DNA of 64,000 nucleotides. It comes from Rhizomys pruinosus. Taxonomy: Eukaryota > Chordata > Mammalia > Rodentia > Spalacidae. Under the pieces are notes generated by a model. The model made no database searches. It was given only the letters and a program-made list of their open reading frames with translations, and had not been told where the DNA came from. The position numbers were made by a program, and so were the translations under genes. Shown here in pieces: positions 22,254-34,397 of the stretch. Each line of letters opens with the position of its first letter. The stretch's first letter is position 1. The stretch covers positions 3,572,120 to 3,636,119 of the forward strand of contig VZQC01001008.1 of assembly GCA_009823505.1 (NCBI GenBank), written 5' to 3'.

Positions 22254-22417
22254 CGCCGGGCATGGTGGCGCACGCCTTTAATCCTAGCATTTGGGAGGCA
22301 GAGGTATGCAGATCTCTGTGAGTTTGAGGCCAGCCTGGTCTACAGAGCGAGTTTCAGGACAGCCAGAGCTACAGGGAGACCCTGTCTCAAAAAGACCAAA
22401 AAAAAAAAAAAAAAAAA
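22254..22417 (+). mobile_element. B1 SINE in the tail of a B2
   Basis: A full-length B1 with a 19-base A tail, starting inside the AAATAAATAAA tail of the preceding B2. Here the B2 is complete, unlike the B2-B1 dimers, so this is an ordinary tail insertion. Confidence 0.94.
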
Positions 22418-25400
22418 GAAATTGAAATTTTATGCAGAAAGCACATTTGTCTACATTCCCATGAGGAAAGAGTGGTTAAACCAATTTCACTTTAACACTG
22501 GGCATTGGCTCAAGATGGAGAAAGTGGTATCACAACTCTGGAGCAAATCATCTCAGAAAGTCGGAAGCACTGATTCCAACTAAGAAAACTCTTTCCCTCT
22601 TGGCCACAGATGGTGCATTTCTTTCTGAAATGTACATTGTCATGTAAGAAACGCACAGGTAGCAAATAAGCTGCCTGTGATTCCAGACTCTGTAATTAAT
22701 GGTCAAAGATGTCACCTCAGCTTTAGAGAAAGGGTACTAAGTCTGAATACAAATCAAGAAAGGAAAATTAATAAAGCCAGGAATGTGACTAGAAGGAAGT
22801 GAGAAGGAAACAATGTGGGAGGAGAGACACAGGACAAGTGCACATCCAAGTGCAGGTGACATGCCCCATTTCAGGGGTGCTGCTGTTGTTCTGAGCAAGT
22901 TGACCCCAAATTTAGGGACTTAAATAACATGTATCTGTCACCTCCTAGGACTTGTAGGGCAGGTGCCAGTGTACAGTTTAAATGGGTTCTGGCTCTGGCT
23001 CTGTCCTGAGCCTGTCAACGCAATGCTGGCTGGGAAGGTCTCTTACCAAACTCACCAAAACTCTCTCTGGAAGGATTTTTGTGGGGGTTGAGGGGCACTT
23101 GCTTAGAGATCACAGTATGACATCTTGCCTCATGAGAACATGTTGGAAGAGTCAGAGAGAAGTGGAAAGAGGAAGGGCAACACCCTCATAGTCATCATCA
23201 CTTCCACTGTACTCTGTTTACAGGGGAAGGTCACCAGCCACATGTATGATACAAGGTTGGGACATTAGGAGCAGGAATGTTTGGGAGACTTGTCAGACAC
23301 TACCATGGATGTTCTCCTGGTCCCCACACTTGGGCTCAAGTTCATGATGCACCTAACACAGTACTACATCATGCCTCATAATCAAGAAGCCACCTTATTT
23401 TATCTGTTATCCCTAAATTATCAGCTAGGAAGAAGGGGAATTCGAGGTTCCCTAAATTTTAGTATCTTGCTGGAACAAATTAAACCTGCCTGCTCCTCTT
23501 TGGAAGCTCCTGGGAAGCATCATGGCTATTTAACGATCTTCAACTGATAGGTCAGAGGTTAGTCTATAGAAAGTGATAGTTGTGATGTTTTTATTGCCTA
23601 GAAAAAGTAACCCCAAAGATCGTGTCATTTGTATTGCTTTGTAGAGTTGGCTTAACTTAGTATCTTCTGTTTCCTTTCCAACTGGCTATAAATCCCAGTT
23701 ATCCCAAAGCTCTTAATGCCAGAATACTTGTGTTCCAATTGGCTGCCTTATGAATGAATCATGTGTAATAAAGCTTGGCATGTGCTAACGGTTGGTTCTG
23801 TTTGAGAACTGAGCATCTGAACACTCTGGAAGTACCCCTGCACATTGCTGAACAATGATTTCAATAGACACTGGCCTGTACCAGAAAGGTGATTGTTATA
23901 GCTTCCCAGGTTCCTGCAACCTTGGCCAGCTCATCCGCCACTCATGGGGACACAGTGTGGATGTGGATAAAAGTTCCTCTCATTCTGTAAGATTCTAGAG
24001 TTGTCTTGGGGCTGTCCTAGCCATTTGCTTGTTTCTTATGCTGTCTCATGGTGGTCTGTGCTTTATTCCCATGGTTATAGCCAAGGTATCAAAGCTCAGT
24101 CCAAGTTAGTAGTGCTTTCTTGACGGGTGACACTTCTCTTGAGTTCTCCTGGAGACTCTATCCACACATTCTCTTGGACGGCTGCACAGTGGAACTCACT
24201 GTGTCTTGGAAGATCCCACAGTCCCATGGAAACCGAGAGGCTGTGGGTCTCAAGATCAATAATGTGGCACATGGATGAGCAGAAGCATGAAGGCAGTGTG
24301 CCTCTGCTGGGATGTGGTTTCAGGCCCACTGGCTTGGAAGGGGATGGAGCTAGGCCCGAGCAGTAAGAGTCCAGGACAGAGGCCATCACCTCACCTTGAG
24401 TGTCCCAGGGACCCATTAATTTGCTTCAAGGTGATCTGAGTATAGGGGGCTTTTAAACCATTACCTTTAAACTTTCAAGTTCCAAATATAATCCTTTCTA
24501 ACACTCATTTGTGGGGAAGTTCCTGACCAGCAAGCCCTTCTTCATTAAGGACCGCACTGTCCCAGGGCAGGAACCCTCCCAGCAACTGGACAGAAGGGCC
24601 ATTCAGGGATCCATCACGCTGTTTCTTTAGAAGCTTCTGTGCTTTTCGTCTCATTGAGAGAAACTTTTCTGTTATCTTGGTGTTTTGATCAGCTGTGCAC
24701 TAATCTATAAATAATAATAATTTCAATTCACAACAAATGTTTTATCATACACTTGGAAACTTTCATAGGATGCCTTATATACATAAAGAAATGTGATAGT
24801 TACCGAGGAGTGATTTTCAAGCACACAGTTACAGTGAAGTTGTGTGGGGGAATGCTATGGTGTGAAGTGTCCCTGAGGGTTTATGAGCTGTAAGCATAGC
24901 CCCTAGGCTGGTGGTATGGAAACTGTAAAGGGGGAGCTTGGTGGAAGGTACTGGTCCCAAGGACACCAACCTGAGAAGAGGTTGATGCCGTAGAATCCAG
25001 AAATAGTATCTTTGCCTCTATTTAAATTATGATATGAAATGTTAGGCCTTAGCTTCCATGTGAAACTGGAACCCAAGTATTCCAGGTTAGCTCATGAAGT
25101 GCCTGGGGCCGTTTACACTCCAGCCTTTGCACATCTGGAGATAGGCTTGGAAGATAGCCAGCTGCTGCTTCAGTCCCTAGGGCTCTCTTGGGCCTCAAGA
25201 GAACCACCTCTGGTCAGACTGGAATGGGCAGGAGGGGGACTAAATTCCAGCAAGTACAGTAAGGGGCAAGTGTTAACCAGTCATAGTACTGAGATGAGGT
25301 GTGGCCAGGGGTCCAGAGCCACAACCACAAAGGTCAGTCTCCTTTACTGTCAGGACACAGGTGGCTCTTGGTGGGCACATGGGCTTTGAAACAATGGTGC

Positions 25401-25952
25401 TGTGATAAAAAAGGAATAAAGAGAAAACCCAGAACACAGAATCAGATTTCAGGCCTGCTCATCAGGAGCATCTCTATTTCCTGAAAAACCACCTCAGAGG
25501 CAGAACTGAGCTGGGGAAACACAGCCAGCAGAGCCAACCAAGACCCACTGAGTCCACACTCCAACCCAGCAGCTCCCTGGGCCTCAACCCAGGATAACTG
25601 TCCCATCATCACTAGAGTTCCTGTGTTCTTCGTAGGTGCCGCAGCCCTGTATATGTTTTGGGAAACAACTTTTACCCTCACAGGAGATTTATTTGGGGAG
25701 CATTCCCAGTACCACCTACATTTCACGTAGGGGAATGCTGACTTACTTTCCTCTTACTTTAGCTTGCAGCCAGTGTGACCAGGTGTTGAAACACTCTGTA
25801 CACCCCGGTTCTCTGAGTAGAACTCACAGGGTCCATCCTGGAAGGAGGACGTTCAGGGCACAGGGAGAGGTAAGCTGGCTACAGTAAGGTCATGCAGGGG
25901 CTGACTGCCCTCCCCTACCTGCAGCTGCCTCTGCTTAGGGAAGGGCAGATTT
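22418..25952. other. About 3.5 kb without recognisable repeats or exons
   Basis: This is the longest stretch in the left half where I can name no element. Open frames (for example 23281-23547, 24096-24416 and 25039-25389) are under 120 codons and show no family resemblance. Because it has resisted insertions, it would be a sensible place to check for conserved noncoding sequence. Confidence 0.5.
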
Positions 25953-26316
25953 AAGAGTGTTTCCGGGGGCTGGAGAGATGGCCTAGCGGTTAAGAGCACC
26001 GACTGCTCTTACAGAGGACCCGGGTTCGATCCCCAGTACCCACATGGCGGCCGAGAACCGTCTGAAACTCCAATTTCAGGAGAGCTCCAGCTCCAGGGGA
26101 ATCCGAGACCCTCTTCTGACCTCCGCGGCATTGCACGACACGGGTGCACAGACTTGCATGCAGGCAGTACATTCATACANACTCCAGTTCCAGGGGAATC
26201 CGACACCCTCTTCTGACCTCCGCGGCATTGCACGACACAGGTGCACAGACTTGCATGCAGACAGTACATTCATACACATACAGAAATAAAATTAATAATA
26301 AAAAAAGAGTGTTTCC
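25953..26316 (+). mobile_element. B2 SINE (duplicated form) with its 3' half repeated across an N
   Basis: The body is 25965-26304, with TSD AAGAGTGTTTCC at 25953-25964 and 26305-26316. A complete B2 runs to 26179, then a single N (26180), after which the 3' half (from ACTCCAGTTCC to the tail) is repeated. Either the element has a real tandem partial duplication or two contig ends were joined without merging. Confidence 0.93.
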
Positions 26317-26825
26317 ATGTAGAAGAGTTGACAGGTGTGTTTTGTGGACCTCTTCTCATGCTCATCTGAGTCTCACTGCCATGACAACTATGGACCCAGA
26401 AAGGGGGTCTTCCATGAGGATCACCCAGTGGTCAGTCTTTCTAAATGCAGGAAGGGAGAGGGAAGCCCAGAACATGGCAATGCCTTCAGATACTCAGTGC
26501 CCAGGCCTCAAGAACATGCTGCACCCAAACCATGAGGGGAGGGGCCAACAGGGAGCACTTCCCCACTGCCAGGTGGGAAGCGAAGCTCTATGAGGCCCTG
26601 TGCGCCACAGCCACACAGTCAGAAGAAGTGAGTGCAGCCAGAGCCACAGAGGGGCAAGGCTGTCCTTCACCTATTGGAAACACATCCAGTACCCCTGTCC
26701 CTTTCTACTGCCCCAGCTGGTGTCACTGGGCACTGCCAGATTACTGCAGTTTTGATACGGAGCATCACACCAAGGTCACCAGGAATGGGAGGCGCTGGAG
26801 CCGTTAGGATGTGGGAATTAGTGGG
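26317..26825. other. No feature recognised
   Basis: Presumed intron. The open frame at 26144-26593 overlaps the N-containing SINE and is not credible. Confidence 0.5.
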
Positions 26826-27465
26826 TGTTCTGGTTTGTCTTCAATTGCTGTGATAAAATACTCTGACAAATACCAATTTGGGGAGGAAAGGGTTTATTTG
26901 TCCTACATCTCCCGGGTCACAGTTCATCAGGTAGGGAGCACAAGGTAGGAACTCAGGGGAGGAACCTGGAGGCAGGAGCTGAATTAAAGGTCATGGAGGA
27001 ATGCTGCTTAATGGCTTGCTCCTCTGTGCTACGCTCAGCCTGCTTTCTTTTTTTTAAATTTTATTTTTTATGTGTATGAATGTACTGTCTGCATGTAGGT
27101 TTGTGCACCTGTGTCGTGCAATGCCGCGGAGGTCAGAAGAGGGTGTCGGATTCCCCTGGAGCTGGAGTTCTCCTGGAATTGGAGTTACAGATGGTTCTCA
27201 GCTGCCATGTGGGTGCCGGGGATCGAACCCAGGTCCTCTGCAAAAGCAGTCAGCATTCTTAACTGCTAGGCCATCTCTCCAGCCCAGCCTGCTTTCTTAT
27301 ATAATACACAACCACCTGCTCAGGGGTGGCATCACCCACAGTGGGCTGGGCCCTCCCACATCACTCAACCATCAAGAAAATGCACCACAGACGTGGGTAC
27401 CATTCCCCAATCGACTCGCCCTCAACCCAGGTGTGTTAAGTTGACTCTAAAGCTATCCAGCACTG
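26826..27465 (-). mobile_element. MT-type MaLR solo LTR split by a B2
   Basis: It begins TGTTCTGGTTTG and ends CTATCCAGCA, as in the other MT-type LTRs here, but has no internal region. It is more diverged than the 8636 element. The B2 at 27050-27284 interrupts it. No exact 5-bp TSD was found (GTGGG on the left, TGGGG on the right). Confidence 0.88.
27036..27298 (-). mobile_element. B2 SINE (duplicated form) inside the solo LTR
   Basis: The body is 27050-27284, antisense, carrying the internal duplication. The 14-bp TSD CAGCCTGCTTTCTT is at 27036-27049 and 27285-27298, which proves insertion into the LTR. Confidence 0.96.
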
Positions 27466-27692
27466 GGGGACATTAGGGCACTGAGGTTATGCCTTTGAAG
27501 GGGCAACTAGGACTCTCTTCTCTTCCTCCCTTCCCTCCGCTTCCCAGAGGTTAGGAGGGAGCTGCTCTGTTTCGTCATGCACTCCACACCATGGTGAACT
27601 GCCTCACCGCAGGACAGAAGTCACAGAGTCAGGTGACCATGGACCAAAACCTCGAGTACCAGCAGCTGAAATAAACTTCAAAGTTGATTGTT

Positions 27693-27805
27693 TTACCAGG
27701 CATGGTGGTACATGTGCCTCACCTGAGGCAACACCTCATTATGCAGGAGGTTGAGGCAGAGAAGCAAGTCTGAAGACAGCTAGGGCTAGATAGTGAGACC
27801 CTATA
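27693..27805 (+). mobile_element. Degenerate B1-like SINE
   Basis: 'CAGGCATGGTGGTACATG', 'GCAGGAGGTTGAGGCAGAG' and 'AGTGAGACCCTATAATTA' follow the B1 order. It is strongly diverged. Confidence 0.65.
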
Positions 27806-28458
27806 ATTAAGAGATAATATTGATTAACTCAGAGATTTTGTCACAGAGATAGGCTGATTGACACTGATCCCAGGGCCGACTTCTGGCCCCTGGCTCCTGG
27901 TCTTGGTCTAGGTTTACCACCCACAGTCAGTCTACTCTAGAGACTGAAGTTTCTGTCTCCTGGATAGGCAGAAGGAGGAAATGACAGTTCTGTCTATTTG
28001 GGCTCTACACAGAGAGACAGCACCCTCAGTTCACCAGTAGCTCCTGGGATGGGGTGGGGCCCTCTAGGAAGGAGAATAGTAGGCTGCTGAGATGCAGGGA
28101 AAGGGAGAAAGAGAAAGGAGAGATATGTAGGGATCAGGACCAGGCCCACCTAGGGAGAGACCTGTCCATACCAAGTGGCCTGCAACCTATGGGAAGGGGC
28201 TTTGCCACAGGACTTCTCCTTGGCTTCCAATTACCTGAACTTCCTTTAATGGAACATGAGTTTCTACGTGAACTGGAATTATACAGAATATACTTAGGAA
28301 ATCAAAACAGAGGTGGCTGTGATGTTTCCATCCATGCATTCAAATGAAACCTGAGCAACTTCTTCAGTGTTTATATGGAACCAGAGACTAATCTACTCAT
28401 CTTATAAATTGTGTCATGCCTGCACTTCTGAAAATGGAGAAGGTACACCCACATCCCT
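27806..28458. other. No feature recognised
   Basis: Presumed intron up to the TSD of the next L1. The open frame at 28054-28347 has no recognisable domain. Confidence 0.5.
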
Positions 28459-30191
28459 AAGAAATGGGTGGGATTTGGAAAAACAAAAGACCCCGAATAG
28501 CTAAATCAATCCTGAGTGAAAAGATCTACACAGGAGGGATCTCTATTCCAGATTTTAAACTATACTACAGGGCTATAGTCATAAAAACAGCCTGGTACTG
28601 GCACAAAAACAGACCTGTTGACCAATGGAACAAAACCGAAGATCCAAATCTGAGCACATACAATTTCAGCCATCTCATATTTGACAAGGGGGCCAAGAAA
28701 CCACAATGGAGAAAAGACAGCATCTTCAGCAAGTGGTGTTGGCAAAACTGGATCACCACTTGTAGAAGAATGAAATTAAACCCCTACCTCTCACCCTGTA
28801 CAAAAGTCAACTCCAGATGGATTAAAGACCTCAACGTGAAACCCCAAACTCTGAAGGTGATAGAAGAAAAAGTTGGCAGCAGACTACAAGACATAGGCGT
28901 AGGAAAAGACTTCCTAAATCAGACAGCAGCTGCACAAGAATTAAGGTCGACAATTGACAAATGGGACCTCATCAAACTCAAAAGCTTCTGTACATCAAAA
29001 GAAACAATCAAGGAAGTGAAGAGAAATCCCACAGAATGGGAGGAAACCTTCACTGCAGATACATCTGACAAAGCATTGATTTCCAGAATATATAAACTAC
29101 TCAAAAAACAAAGAAAAAAGAAAACAAACGACCCGCTCAATAGATGGAGCAAAGAACTGAACAGAGACTTCACAAGCGAGGAATTAGAGATGTCTGAGAA
29201 ACACCTCAAGAACTGCTCAACATCACTAATCATTAAGGAAATGCAAATGAAAACCACTTTAAGATATCATCTTACTCCAATAAGACTGGCTAGGATCAAG
29301 AAAACAAATGATACCAAGTGCTGGAGAGGTTGTGGGGAAAGGGGAACACTCATCCACTGCTGGTGGGAATGTAAACTTGTACAGCCACTATGGAAAGCAG
29401 TGTGGAGAACCCTTGGAAGACTTGGAATGAACTTGCCACCCGACCCAGCCATACCACTCCTGGGCATGTACCCTCAAGACTTACGCCACCACAGAGATAC
29501 ATGCACGGCCATGTTTATTGCAGCTCTCTTCACAATAGCAAGGAGCTGGAACCAACCTAAATGCCCCTCAACTGACGAGTGGATAGAGAAAATGTGGTAC
29601 ATCTACACAATGGAATTCTATGCAGCAGTAAAGAAAGACGACATCACGAGCTTTGCAGGAAAATGGCTGGAGCTAGAGGACATCATGCTGAGTGAAGTAA
29701 CACAGTCCCAGAAAAACAAATGATGCATGGTATCACTCATCTGTGGATGCTAGTGCCAATTACCCAGTTGTAAGTATTTCTTGTGTAGGGCCCCCTGAGC
29801 TTTTGTACAAAGCAGTTGGGCATAATGCATTTTGGAAACAACAACAACAACAGAAAATACTGCATCAAAGAACTGACTGAAACAGTGAACTTCTGCTCAA
29901 AACAGTCAACTTCCCCATGGAAAATATTGAGAAAGACTAAGAGATGGAAAGCATGTTTGGCAGAATGCATGAGCTCTGGTGGGGTGGGGGAATGAGCGGG
30001 AACATGGGTCTAGATTTGTTAAAAATAAATAAATAAATTAAAAAAAAATTAAAACAAGTAAAAGTAAATAAAATATCTAAAAAATTTAAAAAGTCACCTC
30101 CAGGGAGTGATCAGTAAAACACATGTAAGAGCATCTTGAAAGAGAATAAAGTTATTCATAGAGGAAAAAAAAAAAAAAAGAAATGGGTGGG
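28459..30191 (+). mobile_element. 5'-truncated L1 with probable 3' transduction and TSD
   Basis: The inserted DNA is 28473-30177. The 14-mer AAGAAATGGGTGGG occurs at 28459-28472 and 30178-30191. Parts in order: the last third of ORF2 (28473-29723), a 3' UTR of the short type (29724 to about 30060) ending in (AAAT)n/A-rich DNA, about 70 bp of non-L1 DNA (about 30093-30164) with an AATAAA at 30145-30150, and a 15-base A tail. This is the structure expected when the L1 transcript read through its own poly(A) site. Confidence 0.92.
28464..29723 (+). pseudogene. L1 ORF2 C-terminal part, 419-codon open frame
   Basis: The frame is open to a natural stop at 29723 and encodes the ORF2 region beyond the reverse transcriptase. 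It includes the C-terminal cysteine-rich motif [18 protein letters not shown], followed by a conserved tail that ends in VTQSQKNK. The first three codons come from the host target duplication, so the ATG at 28464 is accidental. It lacks the endonuclease and RT domains and cannot move by itself. An undamaged frame suggests that the insertion is comparatively recent. Confidence 0.93.
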
Positions 30192-31757
30192 GGTCCAGGA
30201 GACCATCAGTGGAGTACTGGTACAAAGGCTGATAGGAAGGAATCAGGAGGTGGTGGTCTTGATGATAGGAAGCCTGGCTGAGACCTCTGTCTGGGTCCTG
30301 GGAATCCCAGGCAGGCAGGGTTATTAACCCAGGAGGCAGGACGACAGGTAGTACCTGCAGGGTCATCTCCCAAGTTCTCTGCACAGAGGCAGGTGGAGAG
30401 CTTGCTGGCTGCTGGGTGTGCACAGCACACATACACCAATATTCATGGTTCCTGAACCCCAGCCCTCCTCTGCTTTGATGAATTGTGGGAAAAAGCTGGG
30501 CAAGTACAATTTTCAGAAGCAGCATGTTTAAGACACTAACACATTCTCCAAGGGCAGGCTGTTTTGTAAGACTCACTATAATGCATACATACATATGAGA
30601 ATAGCTTGTAAAACCAACTTGCGTTTTTATAAGCTGTTTTCATGGTAACATTTTCAAAACATTCTCAAGGAAGATTCATTCTATGGCAACGAAGTGCTCA
30701 TAAGACCAGGGACTCAGCCTGTACAAAAGAAGTCCAATAGTCTCCAAACAAAACTCTAGTTATTACTGGTGACTGAAAGTAAACTCCGAGCAGGCTGGGG
30801 AGATCCAAGCATAGATGGGGAAGGGCTTGAGGTGACCAAGCAGTCTATAAAAAAAACAGAATGAAAAAAAAAAACACCAGAATGAGTGTGTCCATACCTT
30901 ATAGGACACTGTGCTGACAAGGACTTCCTGTTGTGAGATGTGAACCCTTAAATATAGGGCTTTAACAAATGTGACCCTTAGATCATGGGAGCCTCTGTGC
31001 CTGCCCTGTCACAGGTTCGTTTGTCCTTTTGCCAAGGGGCCTTTAAAAGTTCTCAGCAGGTGTGTGCCATCTAGTTGGTGCTCTGCCCATCCACCCTGTT
31101 CCTGGTAATAAGTAAAAGTCAGTTTTCAGTGAACTGATGCCCACCCCCTCCCCCACCTGCCTCTGCAGTGCTACTTAGTCTCCTGGCCTTCCTAGGACAG
31201 CAACGGCTGAGGAGGGGAAGTATTCAGTGCAGGCTGTTGGGTGAGTGTGTGGCAGACAAGAGGCACGTACTAGACGGTGTAGTTTAGACCACCTCTTGGT
31301 CTTCCCTTGTACAGTGACCTCATGAGTACAGAAACCATGAAGAATGAGGGACTGGGAGATAGGCCTTGAAGGAGTGTGATGGTGATTAACTGATCTGTTA
31401 AAGATTCCTGCACAACCACTGCTTGTTGAAACACCACCATGAAAACTAACCCTGGAATACAATAAACCTGGAATATTTTGAATACAAAACCCTGGAATAC
31501 AGGCCTCAAAGCTTGCCCCACTTATTAGTTACAAGGAATAAACAAAGGCAATTTATAAAGGGGAGCTCTGCCTTTATAGAAGAGAATAGCACACAGCCAG
31601 TACTAACAGGTCAGATGACACCTGGTCTCCTGATGGGTTGTTCAGATAAACATAGATGTTTACCTGAATCTTAGTATGAGGAAAGAATCAACAAATTCAG
31701 ATTGAGAAAGTCTATAAAATAAATGACTGCGATTGTTCAAAGATGTCAATATACTGG
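30192..31757. other. No gene recognised; apparently unique intron
   Basis: There is no clear SINE, LTR or exon. The minus-strand frame at 30094-30594 partly covers the L1 tail and is not a known protein. Confidence 0.5.
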
Positions 31758-31869
31758 GACTGGAGGTTCTGCTTTGTGGTGCAACAGTTGTAAGGTCTCA
31801 GTTTTGATCCCCAGCCCTGCAAAACAGATAAATAACCAACCGCCCTGCAAAACAGATAAATAACCAACC
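31758..31869 (+). mobile_element. Possible ID-like SINE end with a 28-bp tandem pair
   Basis: 'TTTTGATCCCCAGCCCTGCA' resembles the end of an ID head followed by an A-rich tail. The tail unit is duplicated exactly: 31814-31841 and 31842-31869. The 5' part of the SINE is very weak. Confidence 0.45.
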
Positions 31870-32189
31870 GACCAAGATACACACACAACCAAGCTTGTTC
31901 CTGACTACAGCTCAGCAGTGCACACAAGGCCCTGTGCACAAGCTCTTGAACTGAAAAAAAGAGGAAGGAATAAAAGAAAAAAAATAGCAATATCAGAAAA
32001 GATACATTTATTGTATTTAGAATTAAGGATTGATTTAGAATTAAGGGATAATGTCAAATTCGGTGCATGCACTGAATGGAAAAACAGCTACACTGAACAT
32101 CTTTAGGGCAAGCAAGGGCATTTGGGCTGCAATGCATTTGGACTGGGATGATACACTGTATGGCATTACTTTTCAGTGTTAAATTGCAT

Positions 32190-32445
32190 AGTGATGACGG
32201 TGTTCTGATTTTGTGGAGCCAGCTGCATGCTTCAGAGATCCAAGCCAAATGGTGCCATGATGTTTGCAGCTTGCTTTCGATTGTTTCTGATACAAAGACT
32301 GGACACTCACATGCAGGCACATATTTAGAATCTCTGTCTATAGAACAAATTGGAAAGCCTGGAAAAATATGATATGAGTTGTCACTGTATTGTTCTTTAG
32401 ATTTTTCTGTACATTTGAAGTTTTTAATAAAAAGGAAAAAAGTAA
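32190..32445 (+). mobile_element. Possible ancient L1M 3' end
   Basis: 'GATGTTTGCAGCTTGCTTTC' and 'TTCTGTACATTTGAAGTTTT' before AATAAAAAG resemble the 3' ends of old mammalian L1s. A retroposed transcript end is the alternative. Confidence 0.4.
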
Positions 32446-32753
32446 AAGAAAAATTTTTTTAAAGAGTTATAAGGCAAAAAAGTCACTGCTCAGATATCAA
32501 CTGGATAATGTTGTATTTTTAGACAAATACTAAAAGGAAACATTAAAATGAAAATAGTATGTTAGACAATGAGGCCATTTTTCTTTTGCTTACATCACCC
32601 TTGATACTTAAGAAACCAATCACAGTTGCTGCAAACTTACAAAGCAGATTTTGCCTAGTGTCTAAGTCACCTGTCAGTCACCCCAATCACACATCACACT
32701 CTCTCTAGAATGGTCATTCAACCTCAAATCCCAACACAATGTGAGATACACTT

Positions 32754-32771
32754 CTTTTTTTTTTTTTTTTN
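32754..32771 (+). other. Poly(T) run ending in a single N
   Basis: A T run of about 17 bases is followed by N at 32771. The run length is probably unresolved in the assembly. Confidence 0.85.
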
Positions 32772-32802
32772 ATTCCTAGACATAGCCTTAAGTGCATGCG
32801 TG

Positions 32803-32805
<3 letters not shown>

Positions 32806-32837
<32 letters not shown>

Positions 32838-32876
32838 GCACACATGCATGCACGCACATGCACATGCACACATGCA
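32806..32876 (+). repeat. (CA)n-rich microsatellite
   Basis: A pure CA run followed by a CA/CATG/CACG mosaic, on the tail side of the antisense B1 that follows. Confidence 0.93.
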
Positions 32877-32883
32877 GAGTCAT

Positions 32884-33018
32884 GAACAAATATTTTTTTT
32901 TTGTCTTTTTGAGACAGGGTCTCCCTGTAGCCCCACCTGTCCTGGAACTTGCTGTGTAGACCAGGCTGTCCGCCTGCCTCTGCCTCCTACTGGGATTAAA
33001 GGGATGCACCGCCATGGC
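32884..33018 (-). mobile_element. B1 SINE, antisense
   Basis: 'TTTTTGAGACAGGGTCTCCC' to 'GGGATTAAAGGGATGCACCG'. A middle portion is missing (CCAGGCTG jumps to TCCGCCTG). Confidence 0.9.
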
Positions 33019-33480
33019 TATAAACAAATGTTAATCAAACTGTCTCATTGTTTGCAATGAGATAAAGCTGTTTGCATCGCTTGATAGGAATACAAACATA
33101 CACATTCATTCATAGTTATGTTGAGGGCTAGGAATGGTCATGAGATATGACCAGAGGAGCACTTTGGTCAGTAAGCTTGTTTACATTATATCGTAACATT
33201 ATAAGCAAGCTTAAGGTAAGATTAACTTTTTGGTTGCAACTTTATGTAAAAGTCATCTGTCCGAGATGTCCATACTATAAAGTTATCACCTCAGTTGGCA
33301 GGACAGTGATAGGACCTGGTCTTCTGTGAAGGTCATTATGGCTATAGGGGATATTAGGGATCAAATGTGTAACCTTCCAAAATACGTAGACATCCTGATC
33401 CTCAGAACCTAAGTGTGAACTGTGTGGAAATAAAGTGTTTACAGATGTAATCTAGTTAAGATATTGTCAAACTGAATTAG
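33019..33480. other. No feature recognised
   Basis: AT-rich presumed intron ending at the TSD of the next B1. Confidence 0.5.
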
Positions 33481-33660
33481 GGAGGGTTTTATTTATTATT
33501 TATTTTGGTCTTTTTGAGACGGTCTCTCTGTAGCCCCAGCTGTCCTGCAACTTACTCTGTAGACCAGGCTGGCCTTGAATTCACAAAGATCCGCCTGCCT
33601 CTGCCTCCCAAGTGCTGGGATTAAAGGCGTGCACCACCACACCCGGCCTGGAGGGTTTTA
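33481..33660 (-). mobile_element. B1 SINE with TSD
   Basis: The body is 33492-33649, antisense. The 11-bp duplication GGAGGGTTTTA is at 33481-33491 and 33650-33660. Confidence 0.95.
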
Positions 33661-33998
33661 ACCCAAAGACTATTATCTTTATGAGGGAGGAATTTAGACT
33701 TTGATGCTCAGTAGAGAGTGCCACACGAAGGAAGCAGTAGATTGAGCGAGTGATGCTCCTACAAGCTGGTAGTGTATTGAGAGAGGAGTGAATGGTGGGG
33801 TAGAGCATTTTGAATTTACTGGTGGGTTAGATTGATTTGATTTTACAGGGATGAATAGATGATGCCTGGGTATTTTTTTCCATGAGCAGCAGTGGTGTAC
33901 TGTGTTCAAAGGAAAGACAGACATGAGCTCCCACTCCTGGCTTAGAGTACATTTCAAGTTTCTCATAACATAGCTGAGGTGATAAATGTTAATTAATT

Positions 33999-34138
33999 TC
34001 TTTCTTTCTTTCATTCATTCATTCATTCATTTTTTTGCTTTTGGGCTTTTTGAAACAGGGTCTCACTGTGTAGCTCTGGCTAGCCTGGAACTCACTCTGT
34101 AGACTAGGCTGGCCTTGAACTCAGCAATCTGTCGATTA
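33999..34138 (-). mobile_element. B1 SINE, antisense, truncated, with a TTTC/ATTC tail
   Basis: A tetranucleotide run (TTTC then ATTC) takes the place of the A tail, followed by 'TTGAAACAGGGTCTCACTGT' and 'CTGGCCTTGAACTCAGCAAT'. The 5' part of the SINE is cut short. Confidence 0.85.
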
Positions 34139-34257
34139 AAGGGGATAATTTGTTGATTTAATTATTCCATTTAATTATAAATAACATTACTGTGTAGCCT
34201 ATAACATATACAACTACAATTTGTTATTTATAATGAAACATAAAATTCATAAAAATT

Positions 34258-34397
34258 TTTATTTTTGGTCTTTTTGTGACAGGGTCTCCATGTAGTACCA
34301 GCTGTCCTGGAACTCACTATGTAGACCAGGCTGGTCTTGAACTCAAAGAGAGTCTGCCTGCCTCTGTCTCCGGAGGTGTGTACCACCATGCCTGGTT
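34258..34397 (-). mobile_element. B1 SINE, antisense
   Basis: 'TTTTTGTGACAGGGTCTCCA' to 'GTGTACCACCATGCCTGG'. It lies at the tail side of an antisense B2/B3. Confidence 0.9.

Noticed and set aside
22026..22417. B2 followed by B1 as a third B2-B1 dimer
   Set aside because: Here the B2 is complete to its AAATAAATAAA tail before the B1 starts, so it is an ordinary insertion into a tail and not the dimer joint.
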